Under the pieces are notes generated by a model. The model did no database searches. It saw only the letters and a list, made by a program, of their open reading frames with translations, and was not told the DNA's origin. Of a DNA stretch of 64,000 nt, positions 36,487-45,068 are shown piece after piece (position 1 is the first letter of the stretch; each line of letters starts with the position of its first letter). Made by a program: the position numbers and the translations under genes. This stretch comes from Haloarcula taiwanensis (lineage in GTDB: Archaea > Halobacteriota > Halobacteria > Halobacteriales > Haloarculaceae), in NCBI GenBank assembly GCA_002844335.1, contig CP019156.1:62001-126000 (forward strand). The letters run 5' to 3'.

Positions 36487-36891
36487 ATGCCCACACTCAA
36501 AGTCACCGTCGGAAATAGCGACCATCTCGACCAGCGCACGCGTAGTCGAATCAAGGCCGCCCAGGAGGGCGAAGATCTTGACGACGCCCAACCGACACTG
36601 AACTTCGACTCGTACGCCGAACTCAGTCGTCTCCTCAGTCCGAAGAATCTGGAACTGTTGGAGGCGATCTCCGAACATGAACCGGCGAGCATCCGCGAGG
36701 CTGCTGAACTGGTTGACCGAGACTACAAGCAGGTACACCGGAACCTCTCTGAACTTGCAGATATCGACGTTATCGAATTTCAGGGCGGTGGACCGGGCGA
36801 AGCAAAGAAGCCGATGTTGGCCTACGACGGTCTCGAAATCGACATTCCATTCACAGGGTCGAACGGGAACACTGGTACTGTTGCACCGTAG
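36487..36891 (+). CDS. tumA: TumA-like winged-helix antitoxin
   Basis: A 134-residue protein. After a polar start it has a clear winged helix: LLSPKNLELLEAISEH, SIREAAELVDRDYKQVHRNL, ADIDVIEFQGGG. This matches the HVO_A0114-type regulators paired with TumE. It should neutralise the upstream toxin and repress the pair through the half-sites at 36105-36139. A GGGAGG site precedes ATG 36487. Confidence 0.72.
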   Translation: MPTLKVTVGNSDHLDQRTRSRIKAAQEGEDLDDAQPTLNFDSYAELSRLLSPKNLELLEAISEHEPASIREAAELVDRDYKQVHRNLSELADIDVIEFQGGGPGEAKKPMLAYDGLEIDIPFTGSNGNTGTVAP

Positions 36892-37140
36892 TCTATTGCT
36901 GTAGTTCCGCTTCGGATAGAGTTCGGCCTCGGTGAACACCTTGCTTGTGGCCTCCTCACCGGATGGGTTCAGGTAGGAGTGTATGGAGGGAAAGCCCCCT
37001 GTACATTCCAAGATGTCTATCCTCTTGCTGAAAACGAAGGCGACCATACATCAAAACCGCAACGGAGGTTACGAACACTTCTACGACACGTTGGAGTATC
37101 AGCTGGATTTCCCTCTGTATTGACCGTGAGCCAGTCCAAA
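36892..37140. other. Gap without a confident gene
   Basis: Minus-strand codons between 37047 and 36895 look weakly protein-like (YLNPSGEEATSKVF) but the frame then runs antisense into tumA. It may be a relic; nothing is recognised. Confidence 0.3.
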
Positions 37141-37168
37141 ATTTTGTGTTCCTCTGGCGGGTGAGAGG
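37141..37168 (+). promoter_or_regulatory. Plasmid leader element (class 1)
   Basis: Box ATTTTGTG, then CCTCT-GGCGGGTG-AGAGG, with the ATG directly after the stem. Reference form of the leader family. Confidence 0.65.
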
Positions 37169-38203
37169 ATGACAGACCTCACACTCGGTACGTTCGGAGA
37201 CGGAGACAGCGCCGACAACGACCTCGGTCCCGATGCTGCAAGCATCGCCCGATGCGCGACGACGTGTCGCGCTCCTGACCGCGACGACAGCAGTTGGGCA
37301 GCTCTGGACGAGGACTGGGGGCTGACAACGCAGCGGCCAGAGTCGTCGATCAACACGTCGGCTGGTCGAGCAACCAAACAGCAAACGCGCTGGGTCATGG
37401 ACGGAGATGTCGGGGCATATGTTGAGCAGTACGCGACTGGTGTCCTACAAATTCCAGCTACGTACGGCGAGTTCAGTTCAGTCGACACCCGGGTCACATT
37501 CATCGACGGACTCGCTGACAGCTACGGGTACGGCATTGACGCCCAGGCTCTCGAAAAGGCATTGCGGGTCCTCACTGGCGGCGGACGATATAATGCGTCG
37601 AGATACACGGCGATTCCGTGTGGGAAACAGCCGTGGATTCTGACGGGACCAGAAGGGACGCTCCTGTGCAGCTGTATGCCCGTCGAACGACCGGAGAACC
37701 CATACACGAGGGAGCTTCGGACGCCAGAGACGACCCTGCAGATCGAGGAGCAAAACCAAACAGTTCGTACGGGAGCCGCTGAGTTTGCCCACCTGCTATC
37801 CGACGCTCTCGGTGTCGATATCGAGAGAGTAGAGTACACAACAGTGCGAGGGAAAACACATCACTCGTTCGTCGGGGCAGAAGATGAATTCAAAATCGCG
37901 GCGAGCGACTTGGCACAACTGCATGGGTTGACGAATGATCCATCCGTCATCCAGGGGACAGTCAGCCGTGGAGTCCAACCCCCCAACGGTGGCGATCCAA
38001 TCTCGGTTGAGTGGGACGGGCCGGATCATCCGGTTGGATATCTCGACGAGGGTGATGTAGTCGCCGGCTACGAGTTTACGTGGGAACAGCACGAGGAGTC
38101 GCTGGAAGACGTTGCGGTGGTACGAGAGTATCGGATAACACAGAGCTACTCGCGGTGGACAGTTGACTACCACACCCATCGCCTCGCGTCGGTCGTCCCC
38201 TAA
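37169..38203 (+). CDS. Hypothetical plasmid protein sharing a domain with the 47957 gene
   Basis: A 344-residue acidic protein starting at the ATG that abuts the leader hairpin. The segment ALEKALRVLTGGGRYNASRY, then QPWILTGPEGTLLC (near residues 130-170), aligns by eye with the end of the 47957 product (AIATLAKHPAYQPERF, then EPVYIEGPDAGIVI). The C-terminal half is beta-rich. A YTTVRGKTHHSFVG segment has paired His. No catalytic motif is recognised. It is the first gene in the window with the leader element and stands alone. Confidence 0.55.
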   Translation: MTDLTLGTFGDGDSADNDLGPDAASIARCATTCRAPDRDDSSWAALDEDWGLTTQRPESSINTSAGRATKQQTRWVMDGDVGAYVEQYATGVLQIPATYGEFSSVDTRVTFIDGLADSYGYGIDAQALEKALRVLTGGGRYNASRYTAIPCGKQPWILTGPEGTLLCSCMPVERPENPYTRELRTPETTLQIEEQNQTVRTGAAEFAHLLSDALGVDIERVEYTTVRGKTHHSFVGAEDEFKIAASDLAQLHGLTNDPSVIQGTVSRGVQPPNGGDPISVEWDGPDHPVGYLDEGDVVAGYEFTWEQHEESLEDVAVVREYRITQSYSRWTVDYHTHRLASVVP

Positions 38204-38297
38204 CCGGTTGTTGTGAATACCCCGAATCCATTCATCAGGGCAGTGGTCAGTACAGTACGTATAGTCAGCACCCCAGACTGTCGATCAGGATGAACGC

Positions 38298-38504
38298 TCA
38301 AGAGAGACTAATTCTTGCTTTCTTGTCATTGAAGTTAAGCCCTTTCTTGATAGTCTCTTCTTCGCTATCTACTCTCACTAACCCTGCTTCTTCTAAAGCT
38401 CCGAGAGAGCGGTGGGATAGCTCAAGTCGAAGTTTCGCCACATCTTCGTTGGCAGAAGGAAAATCTGCTCTGACAGATACTGCTGGTGTGGGACTCTTTC
38501 GCAT
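38298..38504 (-). CDS. Short winged-helix-like fragment
   Basis: A 68-codon frame. LRLELSHRSLGALEEAGLVR and DSEEETI look like the recognition helix and wing of haloarchaeal DUF7344-type regulators, but the N-terminal part of such a domain is missing. A TATATAAAGG promoter-like element sits only about 10 bases upstream of the ATG, which argues for a different start or a truncated gene. Confidence 0.4.
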   Translation of the reverse strand: MRKSPTPAVSVRADFPSANEDVAKLRLELSHRSLGALEEAGLVRVDSEEETIKKGLNFNDKKARISLS

Positions 38505-38932
38505 TATCCTTTATATACTCCCACGACCTCAATAAACGTGCATAGTTTTCACTGAGAAGGGTAACCTCAATTATTCATCATTTATGTACTACATACACTC
38601 AGTAAGCACGCCCACTGAACGGGTGTTTCACTCCAAATCCGCTAATGTGACCTCGCTGTGGTGAGTAACTTCGGTCAGTACAGAGGAACATTATGTCGCG
38701 CTGACCACCTTTCTATCCGATTTCTGTTACAATCGGTGTGCAAGCTTAGAGGGTGAGTTCAGCACGGCGGGGATTCCAGTCGCATTGTTTTTATATAGAC
38801 CGCAGGGAACGCCCGCACAGAGGTGCTCATATAGGCCCTGTCCAACGTTGTTGTGTGAATACAGGGTTCGTCGGCTAGTCCATGATGTGCGAGGACGACA
38901 TCAACGACACGCTGACACTTCACCTGCAAGAA
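38505..38932. other. Gap without a confident gene
   Basis: It contains a TATA-like run (TTTTTATATAG near 38790) and a GGCCCTGTCCAACG segment reminiscent of insertion-sequence ends, with no matching inverted end found. No protein-coding frame is convincing. Confidence 0.3.
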
Positions 38933-39151
38933 TTAATACCCGCGACCGTCCTCGAAACACCGACCACATTTATTCGCGTCTAACTCTCCGATGGCCCGCT
39001 TGATTTGGATCATCCGGAGTTGTCCGTGCTCGAGGTGGTACGTCAGCCCACACAACGTTTGGAAGTCCTCTGCTCCCATCTCGTGTTTATGAATCGTCAT
39101 TCTCGTCTCGTTCAAGATTCCGTTTACTTCTTCTTGCCGGGTATTGCTCAT
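38933..39151 (-). CDS. Small zinc-binding hypothetical protein
   Basis: A 72-residue protein. LCGLTYHLEHGQLRMIQIKR is followed by a terminal NKCGRCFEDGRGY, so three Cys and nearby His could bind zinc. This layout, with an early Cys-Gly and a terminal CxxC, is common among haloarchaeal small zinc proteins. It is transcribed from an AT-rich upstream region (39152-39400). Function unknown. Confidence 0.5.
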   Translation of the reverse strand: MSNTRQEEVNGILNETRMTIHKHEMGAEDFQTLCGLTYHLEHGQLRMIQIKRAIGELDANKCGRCFEDGRGY

Positions 39152-39441
39152 AATCCATGAGCAATTTTTGATTAGAATCTTTTTTAATGATAGACATTTT
39201 CACACAGAATTTATTTTTGAGTATCTGAGAGACATATCAATAAATGGTGTGTATATGATGGGGTTTTGATAAAAGAACTATAATGGCCGATTGTGCTATC
39301 TCTACCTACCCGAACGAGTGTGTTAAATATGCGCGCTGTTTGCAGTATTTGTACAGAGTGAAATGTTACTCAGATAATCAATTTTTCAATTAGTATTAAA
39401 ACCCCTACATATTAGATATCCTGAATTATTAGGGATAACTA

Positions 39442-39723
39442 ATGATCCGACAAGTGCAATCTTCTGAATCTGTGAGTGAAGCGGTTGTGAAGGCTGTAAG
39501 TACAGTTGAAGGCTGTCCTTCAACCTCGCTTCCACCGTTGTATAACGCGGTTAATCCTGAAGCCCTTGAGAGGGTGTTCACGGTTACTAAGAGGGACGCA
39601 CCCGACCGTAGTGGGCGAATCACATTCCAATATAGCGAGTCCGTTGTCACTATCGACAAGAATGGATACCTCGAAGTTCAGGAGTCACTGAAAATATTAG
39701 ATGACAAGAAAACTTACAGATAA
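39442..39723 (+). CDS. HalOD1 output-domain protein
   Basis: A 93-residue protein that is almost entirely a halobacterial output domain 1: SVSEAVVKAVSTVEGC, TSLPPLYNAVNPEALERVF, GRITFQYSESVVTIDKNGYL. HalOD1 proteins are thought to relay signals in haloarchaeal regulation. It converges on the histidine kinase gene 61 bases away, a plausible functional link. The upstream region is AT-rich and should contain the promoter. Confidence 0.75.
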   Translation: MIRQVQSSESVSEAVVKAVSTVEGCPSTSLPPLYNAVNPEALERVFTVTKRDAPDRSGRITFQYSESVVTIDKNGYLEVQESLKILDDKKTYR

Positions 39724-39784
39724 CCTCTCTACCGCATCGAGAGCCTTTCATTAGTAGTTTCAGGAGGTAGATATATTCGGGCTA

Positions 39785-40834
39785 TCAGTCTAGAAACTCT
39801 ACCCCAGTGATTTCGAAGCGTGCACCACCGGTGTTGCTGTCAGTGACAATGATATCCCAGCCGTGTGCTCCAGCGATGGTCCGAACAACTGAAAGTCCGT
39901 AGCCACTTCCATCCTCATTCGTGGTGAACCCGTGGTCAAACACTTCGTCCTGAATGTCAGATGGGATTCCAGGACCATCGTCTTCAACGTAGAAGCCGTG
40001 CTCCAGCGGACCGACTCGAACGATAACGGCACCATCGCTATGTCTGATAGCGTTCTGGAACAGGTTCTCGAATAGTTGGATGAGGCGGTCACTGTCAGAA
40101 CTCACCGACCCGACGTGTTCGTACTGAAGCACTGCCCGGTCAACAGTCTCGCCTGTTCCTTTCCAAGCAGTGTCAACAACTGTTTCCACATCGGTCGTTT
40201 CCGGGTCAGTGACGACGTTTCCTTGCTTGGCAACCGAGAGCAGGTCGTCAACAAGCCGGGCCATTCTATCGGTGGTCTCTTCCATCGCGTCGAGATGCTC
40301 TTCGTCACCAGTCTCACGGGCCAGATGTACTCGCGAGGAGATGACGCTGAGCGGACTCCGCAGGTCGTGAGCAAGGATATCAGTGAACTCCTTGAGCCGA
40401 TCGTTCTGGCGTTCCAGCATCTTCTCGTACTGGTGTTTCTCGGTCGTGTTCTGACAGACCGCAACGAACCCGTTCAATTCCCCATTCCGGAGTGGTGAAA
40501 TCGACAGCGTGGCCCAAAATACTGAGTCATCGGCTTTTCGATGCCAGTGCTGTGTTTCAACAGATCCGTTCGCTGCTTCCGCCAGTAAAGAGTCGATGGT
40601 CGTCTCCATCTCTTCGGGGTCGGCAAATAACGTATCGACACTGCTTCCGAGTATCTCATCAGCTTCGTAGCCGTACATCGACTGGGCCGGATCGGGCCAC
40701 GTCGTGATGTTTCCCTCAGTATTGAGCATGAAGACTGCATGCGAGGAAAGCCCCTCAATCAGTCGCTCCGAGACTGTATTGTCGTCACTCTCCGAGTGCT
40801 GTTGTGACCCCCTATCCGGCAGTGAGTTGTCCAT
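39785..40834 (-). CDS. PAS-domain sensor histidine kinase
   Basis: A 349-residue kinase without membrane segments, hence cytoplasmic sensing. A PAS domain spans residues 25-135 (AVFMLNTEGNITTWPDPAQS; WATLSISPLRNGELNGFVAV). The H-box ILAHDLRSPLSVI (near 155) carries the phosphorylated His. The ATPase domain shows the N-box LFQNAIRHS, G1 VEDDGPGIP and G2 GSGYGLSVVRTIA. No response regulator is adjacent, as is common in haloarchaea; the neighbouring HalOD1 protein is a possible partner. Confidence 0.88.
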   Translation of the reverse strand: MDNSLPDRGSQQHSESDDNTVSERLIEGLSSHAVFMLNTEGNITTWPDPAQSMYGYEADEILGSSVDTLFADPEEMETTIDSLLAEAANGSVETQHWHRKADDSVFWATLSISPLRNGELNGFVAVCQNTTEKHQYEKMLERQNDRLKEFTDILAHDLRSPLSVISSRVHLARETGDEEHLDAMEETTDRMARLVDDLLSVAKQGNVVTDPETTDVETVVDTAWKGTGETVDRAVLQYEHVGSVSSDSDRLIQLFENLFQNAIRHSDGAVIVRVGPLEHGFYVEDDGPGIPSDIQDEVFDHGFTTNEDGSGYGLSVVRTIAGAHGWDIIVTDSNTGGARFEITGVEFLD

Positions 40835-41041
40835 CAGCCGCCCCTATACGTAGGACAACGGGGATGATTTAGACAATGATGACTCGCCGAATCTACAGTA
40901 ATAAATGGCATACGAGTATCAAAAACCTCTCCTGTGGTACGTGTTCTGATTTTAACTATAATCTGAATTTTGATAAAGTGGGTTACGAATATAGTATCTG
41001 TATTGACCGGCCCAATCTGATTGAATCGGGGGGATAATTCT

Positions 41042-41070
41042 GTGCAAGATATGTGCCCTCCATCTTGCAC
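41042..41070. promoter_or_regulatory. 9-bp inverted repeat between kinase and PCNA genes
   Basis: GTGCAAGAT and ATCTTGCAC are separated by 11 bases in the 400-base divergent gap. It could be an operator for either gene; the rest of the gap shows no gene. Confidence 0.4.
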
Positions 41071-41201
41071 GGTGCTTAGAGAACCTATTGAAATTGTCAA
41101 GACTACTGATGGTTAACAAGCAAACTTACAGAGCAGTGTTTCATCCTCCCCAATAGATACAAAAACCGTATTCACAGCAAATGTGACATCGATGCTGCCC
41201 C

Positions 41202-41238
41202 ATTTTATGCGCCCTCCGGGAAGCGGAGGGAAATCAGG
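41202..41238 (+). promoter_or_regulatory. Plasmid leader element of PCNA (class 1)
   Basis: Box ATTTTATG, then CCCTCCG-GGAAG-CGGAGGG, a perfect 7-bp stem with a shortened loop, then eight bases to the ATG. The arms differ from other copies yet still pair. Confidence 0.55.
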
Positions 41239-42117
41239 ATGTCACAGTCTACAACGGCCAGTAGCAACGAGACAGCAACCACAGACGCTGAGGAGAACGC
41301 GTCAGAGACACCGATGGATGGGGAGACACCAACGGAAGCTGACACTGCAGACTTGCTAACGCTTGGTGCTCCACAGTATCTCCGAATCAGCGGCGAGGTC
41401 CAGTTGTTTGAGCGGATCTTCTCGGCGGCTGGCACGGTCACAGACAAGACACGACTCGGGATTGCAGAGTCAGGAATCGCCATCAGGGCAGCCGATCAGC
41501 AGGGACACGCGATGGTCGACTTGCGTGTCTCTGGGAGTTCTTTCAGCACCTTCGATGCAGGGAGGGGAACGTTGGGAGTGGACGTCGGACGAGTTCGAGA
41601 TGCACTCTCGATCGGCGATGCAGGCGACCTTGCACAGTTCAAAGTTGATGCAGCGAATAGCACACTAGAAGTCAATATCGACGGTATAACGCGCACCATC
41701 GAGCTTGACCCGCTTGAATCGCTCCGCTACCCTGTCGAAATGCCGGATATCGACATCCCGGCAACCGTCCATCTGAGTCCAGACGACATCTCGCTCGGTC
41801 TCGACGCAGCAGATATGCTTTCCGACCGGTTTGACCTTACCGTTGACTCCGATGCCGGAGAAATGCAGTTCGCCGCAGACGGTGACACTGACAGTATGGT
41901 TTATACGTGGGAAGACACTGATCTCATCGCCTTCGAGCCTGCAGATATCGAAGTAAAACTTGACTCGTCGCTCGTCAAATCGGCGAATGCTGGCCTTCCA
42001 GACGGCACGAGTCGGGTTCTCCATATCGGAGACTCAGTACCGCTCGTGCTGAAATCCGAGTTCCCTGACGCCAATGGAGCGATGCAATTCGTGATCGCAC
42101 CGAAGCTCCCGAACTGA
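41239..42117 (+). CDS. pcn: PCNA sliding clamp paralogue
   Basis: A 292-residue clamp that should form a trimeric ring and tether polymerase and other factors. The core is clear: LRISGEVQLFERIFSAAGTV, then LGIAESGIAIRAADQQGHAM, VDLRVSGSSFSTFD, ESLRYPVEMPDI, and the C-terminal strand QFVIAPKLPN. It differs from the chromosomal type by an acidic, Thr/Glu-rich extension of about 45 residues at the N-terminus. With orc1 and mcm in the same window, this suggests the element carries part of its own replication machinery. It bears the shared plasmid leader. Confidence 0.85.
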   Translation: MSQSTTASSNETATTDAEENASETPMDGETPTEADTADLLTLGAPQYLRISGEVQLFERIFSAAGTVTDKTRLGIAESGIAIRAADQQGHAMVDLRVSGSSFSTFDAGRGTLGVDVGRVRDALSIGDAGDLAQFKVDAANSTLEVNIDGITRTIELDPLESLRYPVEMPDIDIPATVHLSPDDISLGLDAADMLSDRFDLTVDSDAGEMQFAADGDTDSMVYTWEDTDLIAFEPADIEVKLDSSLVKSANAGLPDGTSRVLHIGDSVPLVLKSEFPDANGAMQFVIAPKLPN

Positions 42118-42156
42118 CTCGGATCCCCGTGGTTTTGCGGAAACGGTGGTGTGTCT

Positions 42157-42195
42157 TAACCAACAGCGACCGCCATACTTCGCAGTTGTTGGTTA
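42157..42195. repeat. TAACCAACA inverted repeat, copy A
   Basis: TAACCAACA and TGTTGGTTA surround 21 bases. It lies after the PCNA stop and directly before the next leader. The same stem recurs at 42513 and 47881. Confidence 0.6.
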
Positions 42196-42201
42196 GCGCT
42201 A

Positions 42202-42237
42202 ATTTTGTGTCTCCCGGTCAGGTGAGGTATTTCCTCT
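42202..42237 (+). promoter_or_regulatory. Plasmid leader element, weak copy
   Basis: The box AATTTTGTG is intact and the loop-like GGTCAGGTGAGG is close to the family, but only a CTC/GAG stem forms. A separate GAGG/CCTC hairpin sits just before the ATG. Confidence 0.45.
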
Positions 42238-42501
42238 ATGGACCCGACTGAAACAGTTCCAGACTACGAGCGCTTCGAGCGTGAACAGATCGCCCAGGAC
42301 CGTGACCGGCAGCGTCCCGATACCGTCGAGATCGACGAGCCACGAGGCCGTGAGGTGGTCACCAGTCTACTCAATGAGGGTGTAGTTGAACCGATTCCAG
42401 AACAAAACGTCTTGCAGCACGTTCCGTCCGGGCAGTGTTTTGACTCCGACATGGCGCTGGTGTACTTCTACAAAGGCTGGGAGGCTAGAGGCGAGGAGTA
42501 G
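42238..42501 (+). CDS. Hypothetical 87-residue protein
   Basis: A small acidic protein (EVVTSLLNEGVVEPIPEQNV, HVPSGQCFDSDMALVYFYKG) with its own leader and flanked by the TAACCAACA repeats on both sides, so it stands as a self-contained unit. No known domain. Confidence 0.55.
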   Translation: MDPTETVPDYERFEREQIAQDRDRQRPDTVEIDEPRGREVVTSLLNEGVVEPIPEQNVLQHVPSGQCFDSDMALVYFYKGWEARGEE

Positions 42502-42512
42502 CCAGCTCACAG

Positions 42513-42556
42513 GCTAACCAACACAGTGCCCTATATTCCACTCAGTGTTGGTTAGC
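42513..42556. repeat. TAACCAACA inverted repeat, copy B
   Basis: A perfect 12-bp stem, GCTAACCAACAC and GTGTTGGTTAGC, around 20 bases. It starts 11 bases after the stop of the 87-residue gene. Confidence 0.65.
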
Positions 42557-42631
42557 GGCAACGATCCTGCTCTGACGCGGCGTATGGGCGCGTCCCGAGA
42601 GTTGATACCCCATCGGAATTTTCCCAAGCGT

Positions 42632-43180
42632 ATGGACCGCACTGACTGGCCCACACCCGGCTCGAACGAGCCTGTCCCGGCATGGGACGAGTACCGGCAG
42701 CTGCGCGAGGCCGTCCACGATTATCTTGACCACGACCCGGACGACCCAAGATGGGATGACATCTGGCGAGCGCTCGCAGCAATCATGGGGGAATACCAGC
42801 GCGATGCGTTTGCCCAAGCCTTCGACCTCGATGAGCCTGCTGAGACAGCCTGCATACGGCGTCTCATTACGGGCGACGACGAGTGCCCACACTCACCGCT
42901 TGACGCCGACAGCGACCCGAAGGGGCCGCCTCACGGCCCGCCAGCAGACGACCACTCGACGCTCTGGCTTGATGATGGCGAGCCGGCGTTGTACTCGATG
43001 CATGTCTATCCGGGAAATATCGAGCGATTGGATTCTACAGAGCCGCCCCACAATCTCTGGTTCGACGTCTTCGAGTTCGCTGCCGAGTGGGGACTAGAGG
43101 TCTCAATTCTCCCAAAGTCGTGGTATAACCTTGGCTCGGCTATCCACGTCATCTTCTACCCGCCGGAGCGATACAGATAG
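42632..43180 (+). CDS. Hypothetical 182-residue protein
   Basis: From ATG 42632 (MDRTDWPTPG). The N-terminal half is helical and Asp-rich (DDIWRALAAIMGEYQRDAFA). A Pro-rich HSPLDADSDPKGPPHGPPAD hinge leads to a beta-rich C-terminal part (LWFDVFEFAAEWGLEVSILP). The frame is open further upstream to 42545, but that part overlaps the inverted repeat. Unlike its neighbours it lacks a clear leader element. Not recognised. Confidence 0.5.
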   Translation: MDRTDWPTPGSNEPVPAWDEYRQLREAVHDYLDHDPDDPRWDDIWRALAAIMGEYQRDAFAQAFDLDEPAETACIRRLITGDDECPHSPLDADSDPKGPPHGPPADDHSTLWLDDGEPALYSMHVYPGNIERLDSTEPPHNLWFDVFEFAAEWGLEVSILPKSWYNLGSAIHVIFYPPERYR

Positions 43181-43214
43181 CCAGCTCACTTCGCTCTTGC
43201 TCAGCCAGCAAGTC

Positions 43215-43277
43215 GATTTTCTGTCCCCCAGTGGAGGTGCGGGGGCGTGCCCGGGAGCGCGTCCCGAAGATAGACCA
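43215..43277 (+). promoter_or_regulatory. Plasmid leader element (class 2, two hairpins)
   Basis: Box GATTTTCTG; hairpin 1 CCCCC/GGGGG (43225-43245); hairpin 2 CGTGC-CCGGGA-GCGCG (43246-43261); then 16 bases to the ATG. Hairpin 2 pairs by different bases than in other copies. Confidence 0.65.
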
Positions 43278-44240
43278 ATGTCAACGATACAGTCAGAGAC
43301 TCCAGAGCAGTCGTCCAGCCAGCAGACCACTTGCACCTTCGACGATTCGGACTCCCGGGACGAGGAGATGCGCGACCAACTCGATGCGTGGGTCGAGGAC
43401 CTTGCCGACCTCACCGATGAAGCGCAGGCCAGTGAGAGGTTCCAGCAGTGGCTCGATGTGCAGAGCAAGTTCCACGATTACTCGGCTCGGAACACACTAC
43501 TCATCAAGCTCCAGTGTCCCGAGGCAACGCGAGTCGCCGGCTACAATACGTGGCAAGACGAGTTCGACCGTTACGTCCAGAAAGGCGAAGACGCTATCTG
43601 GATCTGGGCTCCCATCATCACGAAGAAGTGCCCCGAATGCGGCAACTCACCGTCGTATCACGAGAACACAGACTGTGAGTACGATGAAACGGACCCCGAA
43701 CAATGGCGTCGAGGGCTAGTCGGGTTCCGGCCAACATCGGTGTTCGATATCTCCCAGACTGAGGGCGAGCCGCTTCCAGAGTTAGAGACAGAAGCTCACG
43801 GTGATCCGGATGGACTTGTCGAGGACCTGATTGACGCGACCGACGAAATCGGCGTCGATGCGCGAATCGTCGCCTCGGAGGAATGGGAGCATGGGTCTGC
43901 ACGGGGCGTCTGCCAGCGCCGAAGTGTAACGACCACGAATCCGATGGTCGAAGCGGTTGACCGGGAGAATCGGGCCGCCCTCGCGAGTACACTTATTCAC
44001 GAGTTTGCCCATGCGGATCTTCACTTCGATGTTGAGGATGAGACAGAGCGCTCGAAACGCGAGGTCGAAGCCGAGGCAGTTGCTTACGTGGTCAGTCGTC
44101 ACTTCGGGCTGGACCCCGACAACTCGGCGTTCTATCTCGCGGCGTGGGACGGCGACGCACCAGAGACGTTACGGGACCGGCTGGACCGAATCTCGAAGAC
44201 GGCTGCGGATTTGATCGACGCCGTCGAAGGCGACAGCTGA
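43278..44240 (+). CDS. ardC: ArdC-like antirestriction protein
   Basis: A 320-residue protein. The N-terminal ssDNA-binding domain shows the ArdC signature: FHDYSARNTLLIKLQCPEAT, VAGYNTWQDEFDRYVQKGED. It is interrupted by a zinc-finger-like insert (CPECGNSP to CEYDE). The C-terminal half is a zincin-type metallopeptidase-like domain with HEFAH at about 245 and a downstream EAEAVAYVVSRHFGL carrying the likely third ligand. ArdC proteins protect incoming plasmid DNA from restriction, which suits an element with a transfer operon. The start follows the two-hairpin leader. Confidence 0.72.
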   Translation: MSTIQSETPEQSSSQQTTCTFDDSDSRDEEMRDQLDAWVEDLADLTDEAQASERFQQWLDVQSKFHDYSARNTLLIKLQCPEATRVAGYNTWQDEFDRYVQKGEDAIWIWAPIITKKCPECGNSPSYHENTDCEYDETDPEQWRRGLVGFRPTSVFDISQTEGEPLPELETEAHGDPDGLVEDLIDATDEIGVDARIVASEEWEHGSARGVCQRRSVTTTNPMVEAVDRENRAALASTLIHEFAHADLHFDVEDETERSKREVEAEAVAYVVSRHFGLDPDNSAFYLAAWDGDAPETLRDRLDRISKTAADLIDAVEGDS

Positions 44241-44280
44241 GCAGTCAGTCGTGCTTTTCCAGCCGTGCTTGAGAGCAGTG

Positions 44281-44315
44281 TTTTGTGACTCCCCTGGTGG
44301 TCGAGGGAGTCGAAT
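44281..44315 (+). promoter_or_regulatory. Plasmid leader element (class 1)
   Basis: Box TTTTGTG; arms CTCCCCT and AGGGAG (one bulged C) around GGTGGTCG, extending to GACTCCC/GGGAGTC. The ATG follows at 44316. Confidence 0.6.
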
Positions 44316-45068
44316 ATGCGTTCCACAGCAGCGTCAGGTGGTAGTCCTGTCGGACAGTTCTTGAGTGTCTTAGGAGATTTGCGTGACCAGATCGGAGGGC
44401 CGTACTACCTCGGGGATGTCAACGGCCGGTTGGACTGGCCCGACCGAGGAGTGTACTTTTTCTTCTCGCCAGCAAGCGACCTTCGGGCAACGACAGCGGT
44501 CGACTGGCGACTCTCGCGGATCGGCACCGTCGGCATCAGTACCGGTTCGTCGAACACGCTCTGGAACCGACTCCGGCAGCACCGAGGCAATGTTCGAGGG
44601 AAGTACGCCGGCGGTGGCAACCATCGTGGCTCAATCTTCCGTCTCCACGTCGGACGGGCACTGATCGAGAAGCACGGCTGGCACGACGAGTTTCCCCACT
44701 GGGGCGAACCGAATCCCGACGCTGAGACGACCGCTGTTCGCGAGCAGGAACATGAACTCGAACAGCGCGTGTCGGAGTACATCCGGGATCTGCCGTTTCT
44801 GTGGGTTGACGTTCCGGGCGACCCCGGACCCGAGTGTGACAGAGCCGAGATTGAGTCAAATACCATCGCAATGGTGTCGAGGTATCGTCGATCCGCAGGG
44901 CCATCGGACCTCGATTGGCTTGGATACCACTCGCCGAAGTCTGAGGTGTATCAGTCTGGACTGTGGAACGTGCGACACGTCTCCGACTCGTTCGATCCGT
45001 CGGTCGTGGACCAGTTATCAGAGTATATTTCGTCAACGGAAGCGCTGGACCACCAGTCGCGGATCTGA
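44316..45068 (+). CDS. GIY-YIG-like hypothetical protein
   Basis: A 250-residue protein. RGVYFFFSP, then RIGTVGISTGSSNTLWNRLR and GGGNHRGSIFRLHVGRAL resemble a divergent GIY-YIG fold: strand GVY, second strand with a VGI in place of YIG, helix with Arg. A later EIESNTIAMVSRYR helix could supply the Glu and Asn. The nuclease fold is likely; activity is uncertain. It overlaps the convergent 45033 gene by 36 bases, so their transcripts are antisense at the 3' ends. Confidence 0.55.
   Translation: MRSTAASGGSPVGQFLSVLGDLRDQIGGPYYLGDVNGRLDWPDRGVYFFFSPASDLRATTAVDWRLSRIGTVGISTGSSNTLWNRLRQHRGNVRGKYAGGGNHRGSIFRLHVGRALIEKHGWHDEFPHWGEPNPDAETTAVREQEHELEQRVSEYIRDLPFLWVDVPGDPGPECDRAEIESNTIAMVSRYRRSAGPSDLDWLGYHSPKSEVYQSGLWNVRHVSDSFDPSVVDQLSEYISSTEALDHQSRI

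Noticed and set aside
38840-38890. Insertion-sequence end (GGCCCTGTCC...)
   Set aside because: No inverted partner, no transposase and no target duplication was found.
43131-43277. Longer start for the ArdC-like gene
   Set aside because: The extra codons run through the two-hairpin leader and the end of the preceding gene; ATG 43278 matches the family's leader-to-start spacing.
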